Assembly (NCBI GenBank): GCA_033558025.1
Contig: JAUCEF010000113.1
Location: 1 to 64,000, forward strand
Length of the DNA stretch: 64,000 bases
Source: Phytophthora sp. 'mugwort'
Lineage: Eukaryota > Oomycota > Peronosporomycetes > Peronosporales > Peronosporaceae
Direction of reading: 5' to 3'
Part shown: positions 39,425 through 50,618 of the stretch, piece by piece
Layout of the letters: each line of letters opens with the position of its first letter
How positions within the stretch are numbered: position 1 is the stretch's first letter
Made by a program: the position numbers and the translations under genes
The notes under the pieces: model-generated
What the model was told of the DNA's origin: nothing
The model's database searches: none
Seen by the model: only the letters and a program-made list of their open reading frames with translations

Positions 39425-40040
39425 AATACGCGCAGAACCTTACCAACTCTTGCTAATTTTTATTTAAAATTTTTATATAAAAAACAGGTGTTGCATGGCT
39501 GTCGTCAGCTCGTGTTGTGAAATGTTTGGTTAAATCCTTTAACGAGCGCAACCCCTATGATTAGTTACTAATTTATTATAAATAGATAAAAGTACTCTAA
39601 TGAAAAAATTAATGATAGGTTAATGGAAGGTGGGGATGACGTCAAGTCTTCATGGCCCTTATGAGTTGGGCTACACACGTGCTACAATGATAATTACAAT
39701 GAGAAGCAATAATGATATAAGTTGGAGCAAATCTTCAAAAATTATCTTAGTTCGAATTAAGGGCTGAAACTCGCCCTTATGAAGTTGGAATCGCTAGTAA
39801 TCGCAGAACAGCATGCTGCGGTGAATATGTTACTGGACTTTGTACACACCGCCCGTCACATCAGGGAAGTTGATTGTTTTTAAAATAATTTTTAATTCTT
39901 TTATAAAATTTAATAATTATTTAAATAAAATAATTTAAAATTTTTATAAAATAAATTATAATTCCTAAAAAGTGGTTAGTAACTTTGATGAAGTCGTAAC
40001 AAGGTAGTCGTAGGGGAACCTGTGTCTGGAAGAGATCTTT
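38531..40040 (+). rRNA. rns: Small subunit ribosomal RNA (16S-like)
   Basis: Bacterial-like 16S rRNA of about 1.5 kb. Landmarks: AGAGTTTGATCCTGGCTCAG (38541 on), the 530 loop GTGCCAGCAGCCGCGGTAAT (38980 on), the 790 region GGATTAGAGACCCCGGTAGTCC, the 900 region CAAAGGAATTGACGGG, and GTACACACCGCCCGTCAC (39842). The 3' end, GGGGAACCTGTGTCTGGAAGAGATCTTTA, has no CCTCC anti-Shine-Dalgarno. Ends approximate. Confidence 0.95.
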
Positions 40041-40070
40041 AAGCATTCTTAAATTAAAATTAAAAGTCTT

Positions 40071-40142
40071 AGGAAAATAGTTTAATTGGTAAAATCATAG
40101 TCTCCAAAATTATTGTTATGGGTTCAAGTCCCATTTTTCCTG
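40071..40142 (+). tRNA. trnW: tRNA-Trp(CCA)
   Basis: Acceptor AGGAAAA/TTTTCCT, anticodon loop CTCCAAA (CCA) on ATAGT/ATTAT, T arm ATGGG-TTCAAGT-CCCAT. The CCA anticodon, with TGG used for Trp throughout, shows that TGA is not reassigned. Confidence 0.93.
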
Positions 40143-40734
40143 TTTATTATAAAATATTATAAATCAAAAAAATTTTATAATATCTGAAATTAATTAAATT
40201 CAAGTTATAAAAATAAAATTTTATTTAAAATACTTTTTAATCAAAGGGAATTTAAATTTAGATTTATAATATTTTATAATAAATATAGTTTTATATGTTT
40301 AAAATAAAAATATTATTATAAATATTCAATTTTAAAATTACTCCATTATTCCTAAAAAAATATTCATAAACAGATTAATTAATGTTTATATTAAGAAAAC
40401 ATTCTCAATATTAAATAATTTTAATTTATTAGTTAATATTATTGATTAATCGTTAAATGAATACTCTTTAAATAATTATTATTTCATTTTTATTATATTC
40501 TACATTAATATTTATTATTGTATATAAAAACATTTTAAAAATAATATGATTATTTAATATAAATTATTTTAATTTTTAAAAAATTTTATATTCTTTAAGA
40601 AAAAAAAAAAATAATTCAATTATTTTTACAATATAAATAATAAAATTTATATTTTTTCTTGAATATTAATATTCAAAAACTCTTAATTTTGTATATATTA
40701 AAAATTAAATAAAATAATAAATTTCAAGTATATT
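40143..40734. other. Largest non-coding region (592 bp), trnW to cox2
   Basis: No ORF or tRNA that I can support. It is almost pure A/T with inverted repeats: a 10-bp stem hairpin at 40154-40183, the palindrome GAATATTAATATTC at 40661-40674, and long T/A runs. As the longest spacer in the unit, between the rRNA/tRNA block and the cox2-cox1 block, it is the best candidate for a control region (transcription start or replication origin). Confidence 0.5.
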
Positions 40735-41511
40735 ATGACAATAATAAATTATATAAATAATCAATTCACTTTTTTAGATATGGCTGAACCTTGGCAATTA
40801 GGTTTTCAAGATCCAGCAACACCTGTTATGGAAGGTATTATTAATTTTCATCATGATTTAATGTTTTTTTTAATTATGATTACTGTATTTGTTTGTTGGA
40901 TGTTATTTAGAGTTATTACTCTTTTTGATGAAAAAAAAAATAAAATTCCAGCAACAATTGTACATGGTGCTACTATTGAAATTATTTGGACTTCTATTCC
41001 AGCCTTAATTTTATTAACGGTAGCTATTCCATCTTTTGCTTTATTATATTCAATGGATGAAGTAATTGATCCTATTATTACTTTAAAAGTAATTGGTAGT
41101 CAATGGTATTGGAGTTATGAATATTCAGATAATTTAGAATTTTCTGATGAACCTTTAATTTTTGATAGTTATATGATTCAAGAAGATGATTTAGCAATAG
41201 GTCAATTTAGAATTTTAGAAGTTGATAATCGTGTGGTTGTTCCAACTAATAGTCATATTCGAGTATTAATTACTGCTTCAGATGTTTTACATTCATGGGC
41301 AATACCTTCATTAGGTATAAAATTAGATGCTTGTCCTGGTCGTTTAAATCAAACATCAATGTTTATTAAACGTGAAGGTGTTTTTTATGGACAATGTAGT
41401 GAAATTTGTGGAGTAAATCATGGATTTATGCCTATTGTTGTAGAAGCTGTTTCATTAGAAGATTATTTAATTTGGTTAAAAAATAAAATCAATTTTGATT
41501 TTAATATATAA
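40735..41511 (+). CDS. cox2: Cytochrome c oxidase subunit II
   Basis: A 258-residue complex IV subunit that receives electrons from cytochrome c. Two N-terminal membrane helices (residues ~38-62 and 80-106) are followed by the CuA domain in the intermembrane space, with ligands His187 (DVLHSWA), Cys221, Glu223, Cys225, His229 and Met232 ([13 protein letters not shown]). [10 protein letters not shown] near 121-130 is the cytochrome c docking patch. Full length, no processing site evident. Confidence 0.98.
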   Translation: MTIINYINNQFTFLDMAEPWQLGFQDPATPVMEGIINFHHDLMFFLIMITVFVCWMLFRVITLFDEKKNKIPATIVHGATIEIIWTSIPALILLTVAIPSFALLYSMDEVIDPIITLKVIGSQWYWSYEYSDNLEFSDEPLIFDSYMIQEDDLAIGQFRILEVDNRVVVPTNSHIRVLITASDVLHSWAIPSLGIKLDACPGRLNQTSMFIKREGVFYGQCSEICGVNHGFMPIVVEAVSLEDYLIWLKNKINFDFNI

Positions 41512-41524
41512 TTAAAAAATTTTT

Positions 41525-41623
41525 ATGGTATTTAAAATCATTGGTATAATTTTTTTAATATTATTACTATTTACTGATATTAAAAAATTAATTAATAAAA
41601 TCAAACAATTTTTCAATAAATAA
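41525..41623 (+). CDS. 32-codon ORF, TatA-like miniprotein
   Basis: An ATG-started ORF of 32 codons between cox2 and cox1: a hydrophobic helix (residues ~4-16, FKIIGIIFLILLLF), a short polar hinge TDIKKL, then an amphipathic basic stretch INKIKQFFNK. This is the exact plan of TatA (membrane helix ending LLLFG, 'xKKLP' hinge, amphipathic helix with Lys), and the genome encodes TatC. I recall a 32-codon ORF in Phytophthora infestans mtDNA, so the length looks conserved. Function inferred; a chance ORF in AT-rich DNA cannot be excluded from this sequence alone. Confidence 0.55.
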   Translation: MVFKIIGIIFLILLLFTDIKKLINKIKQFFNK

Positions 41624-41733
41624 AAATAATTTATTTTTTTGATAATAAAAAATTAAAAAAACCAACGCTTTTTTTGATTTAAAAATAAAATATATAATTT
41701 TGCATTTAAAATAAAATTTAAAAATATAAATAA

Positions 41734-43212
<1,479 letters not shown>

Positions 43213-43454
43213 AAAAAATTTTTATAATTATTAATAATTAAATTAATCTTTATTAATAATTATATTAAAAATTTTTAATTTAATTAATACCGTTTTACGG
43301 TGTTTTATAAAAATTTAAAATTTTTATATTATTTAAGAGAAAAAAATATTAGTAAAATTTAAATAAAAAAAAATATTAAATCTCAAAAATTAAATCAAAT
43401 AAAAATTTAATTAATAACAAATTAATTATTAATAAAATAATTTAAATTATAATT

Positions 43455-43868
43455 ATGGATATCGAAAATATTTTAATAGACTTAAACAATGACAACAATA
43501 ATATTGAAAAACACGAATCACAAGAACAAACATCAAATTATATAAAATATATAATATTTATAATAGGTGCCTTTTTTATTTTAGGTTTAACTATTTTTTT
43601 AATTTATTTCAATAGCGATTTTCCAATAGTTTCTGCATTACAGGATTTAAGGAATATCGTCGATGATGAAACTTTCAATCAAATAAAACAAGTTGTTTTA
43701 AAAATGTTACGTGAACCTGAAAAAAGGGCGGCTGGATTAAATTTATTAGAATTATTAAAACTAACTATTCATCCAAGACATTTATTAAAAGATAATCCAC
43801 AAGAATTTGAAAAAATGATGACTCATTTAATTAAAATTTTAATTTCTATTTTTAAAGAAGATGGCTAA
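43455..43868 (+). CDS. 137-codon ORF, single-helix membrane protein of unknown function (intact copy)
   Basis: Not recognised. A hydrophilic Asn/Glu-rich N-terminus (residues 1-30), one membrane helix (~31-52, IKYIIFIIGAFFILGLTIFLIYF in part) and an 85-residue soluble C-terminal domain with good codon-level conservation signals: mixed residues, DDETFNQIKQVVLKMLREPEKRAAGLNLLELLKL in pieces, predicted helical. Its C-terminal part is less AT-driven than other ORFs, suggesting selection. P. infestans has an ORF of about this size (142 codons) that I recall near cox1. Followed by a perfect hairpin. Confidence 0.65.
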   Translation: MDIENILIDLNNDNNNIEKHESQEQTSNYIKYIIFIIGAFFILGLTIFLIYFNSDFPIVSALQDLRNIVDDETFNQIKQVVLKMLREPEKRAAGLNLLELLKLTIHPRHLLKDNPQEFEKMMTHLIKILISIFKEDG

Positions 43869-43870
43869 AA

Positions 43871-43898
43871 AAACCTATTTAATTTGTTAAATAGGTTT
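43871..43898. terminator. Perfect 12-bp hairpin between convergent units (copy 2)
   Basis: Stem AAACCTATTTAA/TTAAATAGGTTT, loop TTTG, three bases after the 137-codon ORF stop and before the minus-strand trnR. It includes G-C pairs, rare in spacers here. Candidate 3'-end signal of the long plus-strand block that starts at rpl2. Confidence 0.55.
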
Positions 43899-44279
43899 CT
43901 AGATATACAATATATACATTATGTAAATTTTTACCAATTAAAAACTAATTATGTGATTTTAAATTATAACTATGTTGATATTAATTTAATTTTAGTTATT
44001 GAGTATTTAATAAAAATTAATCTATTTAAATATTTATGTCATCAATAACTTATGTTAAACCATCTTGATTAAAAGTTATAGAATTAGCAATAATAATATT
44101 CTGTATTTATATTAAATTTGTAAGTGAACGCATTCTTCTTATATTTTTTAGAATATTTATTGAAAAAAATTGATTTTTTTAATTTATTATTTCTTAAAAA
44201 ATTTAAATTTTATTATTTATATTATAAAAATAATTGAATTATTTTTTTTTTAAGAATGAAATTTTTAAATAAAACTAAT
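43899..44279. other. Non-coding gap between convergent units (copy 2)
   Basis: About 380 bp without a gene that I can support. It contains a 16-bp stretch (AATTTGTAAGTGAACG, near 44115-44130) absent from copy 1. Otherwise AT-rich with long T/A runs. Confidence 0.6.
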
Positions 44280-44352
44280 TACAATCTCTTGGATTTGAAC
44301 CAAGATTTTAAAGCTTAGAAGGCTAATACTCTACCAATTAAGTTAAGATTGT
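44280..44352 (-). tRNA. trnR: tRNA-Arg(UCU), copy 2
   Basis: Identical to 2069-2141: anticodon loop CTTCTAA. It begins the minus-strand face after the convergent gap and is 17 bp from the nad6 stop. Confidence 0.85.
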
Positions 44353-44369
44353 TTTAGTTTTATTAAGAA

Positions 44370-45080
44370 TTAAACAGTTTTATCTGAATATACATTAAAA
44401 ATAGCTTTTAATGCATCTCGTGAAAGTTGTTTATAAATATTTTGTTTTAAAAATTTTTTTTTTTCCTTTTTAGTTAAAGTAACCGCTCCTATTAAAGCTA
44501 TTAATAATATAATACCTGCAACTAAAAAAAAAAAAGCATAATAACTATATAAAATTTGTCCAATTGTTTCAATATTTGTAATAGTATCTAATTGATAGAT
44601 AAAATTTTTTAAAAAGGGTTTGACATCAACAAATATTTCAAAAGTACCTTTCATACTATCGTGAAAAAAAAATAAAGTATTTACTTTTTGAGTAAAAAAA
44701 GAATTATTTATTAAATGGTAATATGATGTAAAAACTTTACTAAACATAACAAACGTTTCTAAAAAAAAAATAAAACTAATTAAAAAAATAATTGGTAAAT
44801 AACCAAAATTATTTTTTATTTTATTTTTATCAATTAAAACATTAACATCTAGCATCATAATAACAAATAAAAATAATACAGTAATAGCTCCTACATAAAT
44901 AATAATTAACATTATTGATAAAAATTCAATTTCAGAAATTAATAATAATCCAGTTGAATTAGTAAAAACTAATATTAAAAAAAATGCAGAATATATTGTA
45001 TTTGTAGAATATATTACAAATATAGCTGAAGTTAAAGCTATAGTTGAAAAAGTATAAAAGAAAATTGTTTCGAAATCCAT
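44370..45080 (-). CDS. nad6: NADH dehydrogenase subunit 6 (copy 2)
   Basis: Identical 236-residue protein to 2159-2869, with the YVGAITVLFLF signature of ND6. Last gene of the minus-strand block nad7 to nad6. Confidence 0.95.
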   Translation of the reverse strand: MDFETIFFYTFSTIALTSAIFVIYSTNTIYSAFFLILVFTNSTGLLLISEIEFLSIMLIIIYVGAITVLFLFVIMMLDVNVLIDKNKIKNNFGYLPIIFLISFIFFLETFVMFSKVFTSYYHLINNSFFTQKVNTLFFFHDSMKGTFEIFVDVKPFLKNFIYQLDTITNIETIGQILYSYYAFFFLVAGIILLIALIGAVTLTKKEKKKFLKQNIYKQLSRDALKAIFNVYSDKTV

Positions 45081-45140
45081 AATGTATTTAAATTATATAA
45101 ATTTATAATTATATCTTAAAAGATACATATTTTATTATTT

Positions 45141-47135
45141 TTATTTAATTAATAAAAAAATAAATAAAAATAATAAAATAGTAATAATATTAAAAAAATA
45201 AATAATAGAAAAAAAAATAATATTTATTAAACAAATAATGCTAATTAACATTAATAATGAATAGTGATAAATATAACCTGTTTGTAATAAAATTATTTTT
45301 TGACTTAAGAAAGAAAAAACGGTTATTAAACCAAAAGGACCACACATTTCAATTAAACCTTTATCAATCATTTTATATGTTACATTATAACCAACTTTTA
45401 ATATATATTGATTAATAAATTCATAATAAATTTTATCAAAATACCATTTTCTATTTAAAAAATTATAAAAATAAAGACCATATTTTGAAATTTTTAAGTT
45501 ATATAAAAATCTAAATTTAAAAAAATATAAATAAAAGGCACAAAATAAGCCACAAAAACTTAAAATAACAGGTAATAATTTAAAAAATGTTGGTAAAAAT
45601 TCAGCATCAATCATTTGATTATTAAATGGATTTATATAAATTGAGTTATTCCAAAAATTTGAACCTAACCCAACAAACATATCTTTAGAAATATAACCTA
45701 TAAAAATACTACCAAATGCTAAAACTCCTAAAGGAATACCCATTTCTAATGGAACATCATGTGCATTTTTAATAACATTTTTATAGGCATTAGTTTCACT
45801 TAAAAAAGCAAAAAATAATAAACGTGTTGAATAGAATGCCGTAAAAAATGCACCAATAGTACCCAACCAATAAGCAAAATGACCTGTTTCACTAAAACTT
45901 GAAAATGCAACTTCTAATATTAAATCTTTAGAATAAAAACCAGTTAAAAAAGGAAAACCCATTAAAGATAATGAACCTATTAAAAACATTATATAAGTAA
46001 AAGGTAAAATTCTTCTTAAACCACCCATTTTTCTTATATCTTGTTCATCACCCATAGCATGAATTACAGCACCGGAACATAAAAATAATAATGCTTTAAA
46101 ATATGCATGATTTGATAAATGAAAAATAGCTAAAGGATAATTTGATAATCCACAAGCAAAAAACATATAACCTAATTGACTACAAGTAGAATAGGCAACT
46201 ATTTTTTTAAAATCATTTTGTACTAGACCAATTGTACTTGAGAAAAAGGCTGTAGAAGCTCCAATAATTGTAATAACTTTTAAAGAAAACATTGAATATT
46301 CAAACATTGGTGAACAACGTGCAATTAAATAAACACCAGCAGTTACCATAGTCGCTGCATGGATTAATGCCGAAACCGGCGTAGGTCCTTCCATAGCATC
46401 GGGTAACCATAAATGTAAAAAAATTTGAGCAGATTTACCCATAGCACCTATAAAAATTAAAATACACGCAACATCAATAATACTTAAAATATAATTAAAA
46501 AAAATAAATTTAAAATCTTTAACAATAGAAATTGCTGCAAATGTACTAAAATATTCAATAGTTCTAATATTATAAAAAACAGTTAATACACCTAATAATA
46601 AGATTAAATCACTAATTCGATTAACTAACATAGCTTTTATAGCTGCTTTATTCGCTTGTAAACGTGTAAACCAAAAATTAATTAATAAATATGAACAAAA
46701 ACCAACACCTTCCCATCCAACAAACATTTGCATAAAATTATCACCTGTAACTAATATAATCATAAAAAAAGTAAATAGTGATAAATATGACATAAATCTA
46801 GATAAATGTGGATCATGATCCATATATTTAGAAGAATATAAATGAACTAAAGTTGAAATACTTGTTACAACAATTAACATTATCATAGTTAAACTATCAA
46901 ATAAAAAACACCAATTACAATTAAATAAACCACTATTAATCCAATTTGAAATATAAATAATATACTCATATTCATTTGTAATTGAATTATATATAATAAT
47001 AAATGAAAAAAGACAACTTAAAAAAGTTGTTAATGTGGTTATAAATACAGAACCTTTACGGCCAATATAAAAACCAAATAATCCAGAAGCTACTGAACCT
47101 AAAAAAGGTAAAAAAATTAAAGTTAATAATAACAT
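45141..47135 (-). CDS. nad5: NADH dehydrogenase subunit 5 (intact copy)
   Basis: A 664-residue antiporter-like subunit (NuoL), the most distal proton pump of complex I. Signatures: FDSLTMIMLIVVTSISTLVHLYS near residues 78-100, DNFMQMFVGWEGVGFCSYLLI near 131-151, the GAMGKSAQIFLHLWLPDAMEGPTPVSALIHAATMVTAGVYL region split at about 230-270, and SHAYFKALLFLCSGAVIH (here NHAYFKALLF). The long C-terminal lateral helix region ends in a very AT-rich hydrophobic tail. Copy 1 is frameshifted at an A-run at residue ~213. Confidence 0.97.
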   Translation of the reverse strand: MLLLTLIFLPFLGSVASGLFGFYIGRKGSVFITTLTTFLSCLFSFIIIYNSITNEYEYIIYISNWINSGLFNCNWCFLFDSLTMIMLIVVTSISTLVHLYSSKYMDHDPHLSRFMSYLSLFTFFMIILVTGDNFMQMFVGWEGVGFCSYLLINFWFTRLQANKAAIKAMLVNRISDLILLLGVLTVFYNIRTIEYFSTFAAISIVKDFKFIFFNYILSIIDVACILIFIGAMGKSAQIFLHLWLPDAMEGPTPVSALIHAATMVTAGVYLIARCSPMFEYSMFSLKVITIIGASTAFFSSTIGLVQNDFKKIVAYSTCSQLGYMFFACGLSNYPLAIFHLSNHAYFKALLFLCSGAVIHAMGDEQDIRKMGGLRRILPFTYIMFLIGSLSLMGFPFLTGFYSKDLILEVAFSSFSETGHFAYWLGTIGAFFTAFYSTRLLFFAFLSETNAYKNVIKNAHDVPLEMGIPLGVLAFGSIFIGYISKDMFVGLGSNFWNNSIYINPFNNQMIDAEFLPTFFKLLPVILSFCGLFCAFYLYFFKFRFLYNLKISKYGLYFYNFLNRKWYFDKIYYEFINQYILKVGYNVTYKMIDKGLIEMCGPFGLITVFSFLSQKIILLQTGYIYHYSLLMLISIICLINIIFFSIIYFFNIITILLFLFIFLLIK

Positions 47136-47245
47136 AATAGAATAAAATAAATTTAAATTATTTAAAAATATAATAATAATTTTAAAATAATTCTTCTTAA
47201 AGAATAAATATTTTTTAAAAAATTAATATTAGAATAATATTTAAA

Positions 47246-47269
47246 ATTATTTTCTATATAGAAAATAAT
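47246..47269. promoter_or_regulatory. 24-bp perfect palindrome between atp1 and nad5 (copy 2)
   Basis: Centred on CTATATAG, flanked by ATTATTTT and AAAATAAT; identical in copy 1. Possible processing hairpin in an atp1-nad5 transcript. Confidence 0.4.
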
Positions 47270-47305
47270 TAATTTTTATCTGTTATGTTTTATTTACAAA
47301 ATATT

Positions 47306-47338
47306 ATAATTATTTTTTATTAATAAAAAAATAATTAT
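47306..47338. terminator. 13-bp hairpin after atp1 (copy 2)
   Basis: Same as 5096-5128: ATAATTATTTTTT with its complement, 7-base loop, adjoining the atp1 stop. Confidence 0.4.
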
Positions 47339-47339
47339 A

Positions 47340-48869
47340 TTATTTTGTAATAAAATTATTAGTAAAATTTGTTGCTAAAATATTAAGTTTTTTTTCTAAT
47401 TCTTTAGATATTTCTTTTTTATTTAAGATTTCTTCTAAAATATTAAAATGATTATTTTTTATAAAATTTAACCAACTAATTTCAAAACTTGAAATTTTAT
47501 CAACAGCAATTTTATCTAAGAAACCACGTACACCTAAATAAATAATTACAATTTGATTTTCAACAGATAACGGTATATTTAAACCTTGTTTTAACATTTC
47601 TGTTAATCTAATCCCTCTATTTAATTGTTGTTGAGTTGTAGCATCTAAATCAGAACCAAATTGAGCAAATGCTTGTACTTCTCTAAATTGTGCTAATTCT
47701 AATTTCATTGTACCAGCAATTTGTTTCATAGCTTTAATTTGTGCAGAAGAACCAACACGACTTACAGATAATCCAACACTAATTGCAGGTCTTTGACCTT
47801 CATTAAATAATTCTGTTTCTAAAAAAATTTGTCCATCAGTAATTGAAATAACATTTGTTGGAATATAAGCAGAAACATCTCCAGCTTGTGTTTCAATAAT
47901 AGGTAATGCGGTTAATGAACCACCACCAATTTTTTTATTCATTTTAGCAGCTCTTTCTAATAAACGAGAGTGTAAATAAAAAACATCTCCAGGATAAGCT
48001 TCTCTACCTGGAGGTCTTCTTAATAATAAAGACATTTGTCTATAAGCTACCGCTTGTTTTGATAAATCATCATAGAAAATAACAGCATGTTTACCATTAT
48101 CTCTAAAATATTCACCTAAAGCACAACCAGTATATGGAGCTAAATATTGTAAGGGTGCTGAATCTGAAGCAGTAGCCGCTACAATAACAGAAAAAAACAT
48201 TGCATTTTTTTCTTCTAAAGTTTTTGTTAATTCAGCAATTGTTGATCTTTTTTGACCAACACCTACATAAATACAATATAATTGATTATTTATATCTTTT
48301 TTTAAATGAGGTTCTCTTTGATTAATTATAGTATCAATAGCAATAGATGTTTTACCTGTTTGTCTATCACCAATAATTAATTCCCTTTGACCACGACCAA
48401 TAGGAATTAAACTATCTACAGCTTTTAAACCTGTTTGTACAGGTTGTTTAACACTTTCTCTAGGCATAATACCTGGAGCTTTAACTTCAACTCTACTTTC
48501 TAATTTACTGTTAATTTGACCTTTACCATCAATGGGTTGTCCTAAAGCATCAACTACTCTACCTAATACTTCAGGTCCTACAGGTACACTAACAATAGAT
48601 CCAGTTCTTCGTACAAAATTACCTTCTTGAATTTCTCTATCATTACTAAAAACAACAACACCAACAACATCAGGTTCTAAATTTAAAGCCATTCCTTTAA
48701 TATTACCATTATTAAATTCAACCATTTCACCTGCTTGAATTTTAGTTAAACCATAACATCTTGCAATACCATCACTCATTGAAAGAACAATACCTGTTTC
48801 TTGTAAACTTTTTTCATCTTTATATTTTTTAATATTTGATTCCAGTATATATGATAATTCAATAGCCAT
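47340..48869 (-). CDS. atp1: ATP synthase F1 subunit alpha (copy 2)
   Basis: Identical to 5130-6659: 509 residues with P-loop GDRQTGKTS at 167-175 and the [17 protein letters not shown] block. Confidence 0.98.
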   Translation of the reverse strand: MAIELSYILESNIKKYKDEKSLQETGIVLSMSDGIARCYGLTKIQAGEMVEFNNGNIKGMALNLEPDVVGVVVFSNDREIQEGNFVRRTGSIVSVPVGPEVLGRVVDALGQPIDGKGQINSKLESRVEVKAPGIMPRESVKQPVQTGLKAVDSLIPIGRGQRELIIGDRQTGKTSIAIDTIINQREPHLKKDINNQLYCIYVGVGQKRSTIAELTKTLEEKNAMFFSVIVAATASDSAPLQYLAPYTGCALGEYFRDNGKHAVIFYDDLSKQAVAYRQMSLLLRRPPGREAYPGDVFYLHSRLLERAAKMNKKIGGGSLTALPIIETQAGDVSAYIPTNVISITDGQIFLETELFNEGQRPAISVGLSVSRVGSSAQIKAMKQIAGTMKLELAQFREVQAFAQFGSDLDATTQQQLNRGIRLTEMLKQGLNIPLSVENQIVIIYLGVRGFLDKIAVDKISSFEISWLNFIKNNHFNILEEILNKKEISKELEKKLNILATNFTNNFITK

Positions 48870-48948
48870 AGAGGTTATTAAATTATCATATTATTTAATA
48901 ATTATAAATTATTATAATTACCAAAATATATCAAATATATATTTTTTA

Positions 48949-49020
48949 TACCCTTTACGAGAATTGAACTCGTATTTTTACCGTGAAAAGGTAATGTCCT
49001 AACCATTAGACTAAAAGGGC
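48949..49020 (-). tRNA. trnE: tRNA-Glu(UUC), copy 2
   Basis: Identical to 6739-6810; anticodon loop TTTTCAC. Confidence 0.92.
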
Positions 49021-49044
49021 TTTTTATTAAACAAAAAATTTTGT

Positions 49045-50520
49045 TTAATAAAAATAAGAAAAATCAATATGTATTAAAATTTTTGAAACACTTTCATGCA
49101 TACAACTTTCAAAAATTTTAGGATATAAACCTAATAAAAAGATATTTATAATTAATATTAAATGAATTAAAAATTCACGATAAGTTAAATCATAATAAAT
49201 TTTTAAATAAATATTTTGAATATTACCATAACAAATTCGATTATAAAATAATAAAGAATATACCCCACCCAAAAACATACCAATTGTCGCAAAAACAGCT
49301 GTTGTAGTATTATCTTCAAAAACTCCAGTTAAAATAAGAATTTCACCCACAAAACTACTTGAACCTGGAATAGACATATTTGCTAATACATAAATAAATA
49401 ATGCAATACAAAATAAAGGCATTGTATGTGCTAAACCACCATAATAATTAATAAATCTTGTATGATATCGATCATATAAACATCCAATTGAAAAAAATAA
49501 ACCACTCGATACTAAACCATGACTAATCATTTGAATAATACTACCTTCTAATCCTTGAATAGTTAAAGAAAAAATACCCAATATTATAAAATTCATATGA
49601 GCAACTGATGCATAAGCAATAATACGTTTCAAATCTGTTTGTCGTATAGCTGTTAATGACGCATAAATAACAGATATTAAACATAAAACTAAAATATACG
49701 GTGTAAAATATAATGCAGCTTTAGGAAATAAAGGAACTAAAAACCTAATCATACCGTATGATCCTAATTTTAATAAAATACCAGCTAATAGTACAGAACC
49801 TGCGGTAGGTGCTTCAACATGTGCTTCCGGTAACCAAACATGAAAAGGTAACATTGGAACTTTAACAGCAAATGATAAAAAAAAAGCTAAGAAATAAAAT
49901 TTTTCATATGAAAAATTAAAATTACTATAATATAATATTTGATAATCAGTTGTACCCACAGTTAAAAATAAATGAATAATGGCAATAAACATAAATAATG
50001 AACCTGCTAATGTATACATAAAAAACAAATATGAAGCTTTAATTTTACGTTCTCTTGAACCCCAAATACCTATAATTAAAAACATAGGAATTAATACACT
50101 TTCAAAGAAAATATAAAAAATAAGTACATCTAATATACTAAATGAAATGATTAAACAAAATTCTAAAATAAAATATAAAATAAAATATTCTTTTATATTT
50201 TTATTAATCATTTCATAACTAATTAACATACAGATTGGAATCAAAAATGTTGTTAAAATTATAAAAAATAATGAAATACCATCAATACCTAAATAAAAAT
50301 TAATATTAAATTGACTAATCCATTCTATTTTAAATAAATATTGAAAATTAGAAGTTGATTTATCAAATAAAATCCATAAAGGTAATGACATTAAAAAAAT
50401 GAAAAAAGACATAAAAATACTAAAATTTTTTATAAATTTTTCATTTTTCGAAAAAGCTAATATAATAACCGTAATTAATGGTAAAATAAGTAAAAAAATT
50501 AATATAAACTTATTAAACAT
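49045..50520 (-). CDS. nad4: NADH dehydrogenase subunit 4 (copy 2)
   Basis: Identical to 6835-8310: 491 residues from MFNKFILIF, with the VKVPMLPFHVWLPEAHVEAP motif. The open frame upstream of 50520 is translated trnH and is excluded. Confidence 0.96.
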   Translation of the reverse strand: MFNKFILIFLLILPLITVIILAFSKNEKFIKNFSIFMSFFIFLMSLPLWILFDKSTSNFQYLFKIEWISQFNINFYLGIDGISLFFIILTTFLIPICMLISYEMINKNIKEYFILYFILEFCLIISFSILDVLIFYIFFESVLIPMFLIIGIWGSRERKIKASYLFFMYTLAGSLFMFIAIIHLFLTVGTTDYQILYYSNFNFSYEKFYFLAFFLSFAVKVPMLPFHVWLPEAHVEAPTAGSVLLAGILLKLGSYGMIRFLVPLFPKAALYFTPYILVLCLISVIYASLTAIRQTDLKRIIAYASVAHMNFIILGIFSLTIQGLEGSIIQMISHGLVSSGLFFSIGCLYDRYHTRFINYYGGLAHTMPLFCIALFIYVLANMSIPGSSSFVGEILILTGVFEDNTTTAVFATIGMFLGGVYSLLFYNRICYGNIQNIYLKIYYDLTYREFLIHLILIINIFLLGLYPKIFESCMHESVSKILIHIDFSYFY

Positions 50521-50542
50521 AAAAAAATTTAATTTAAAAATG

Positions 50543-50615
50543 GGCGAAAAATGGGACTTGAACCCATAACACTTAGACCCACAATCTAACACTCTACCTT
50601 TAAGTTATAATCGCC
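50543..50615 (-). tRNA. trnH: tRNA-His(GUG), copy 2
   Basis: Identical to 8333-8405; anticodon loop TTGTGGG, same two T-T acceptor mismatches in both readings, so they are real. Confidence 0.88.
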
Positions 50616-50618
50616 TTT

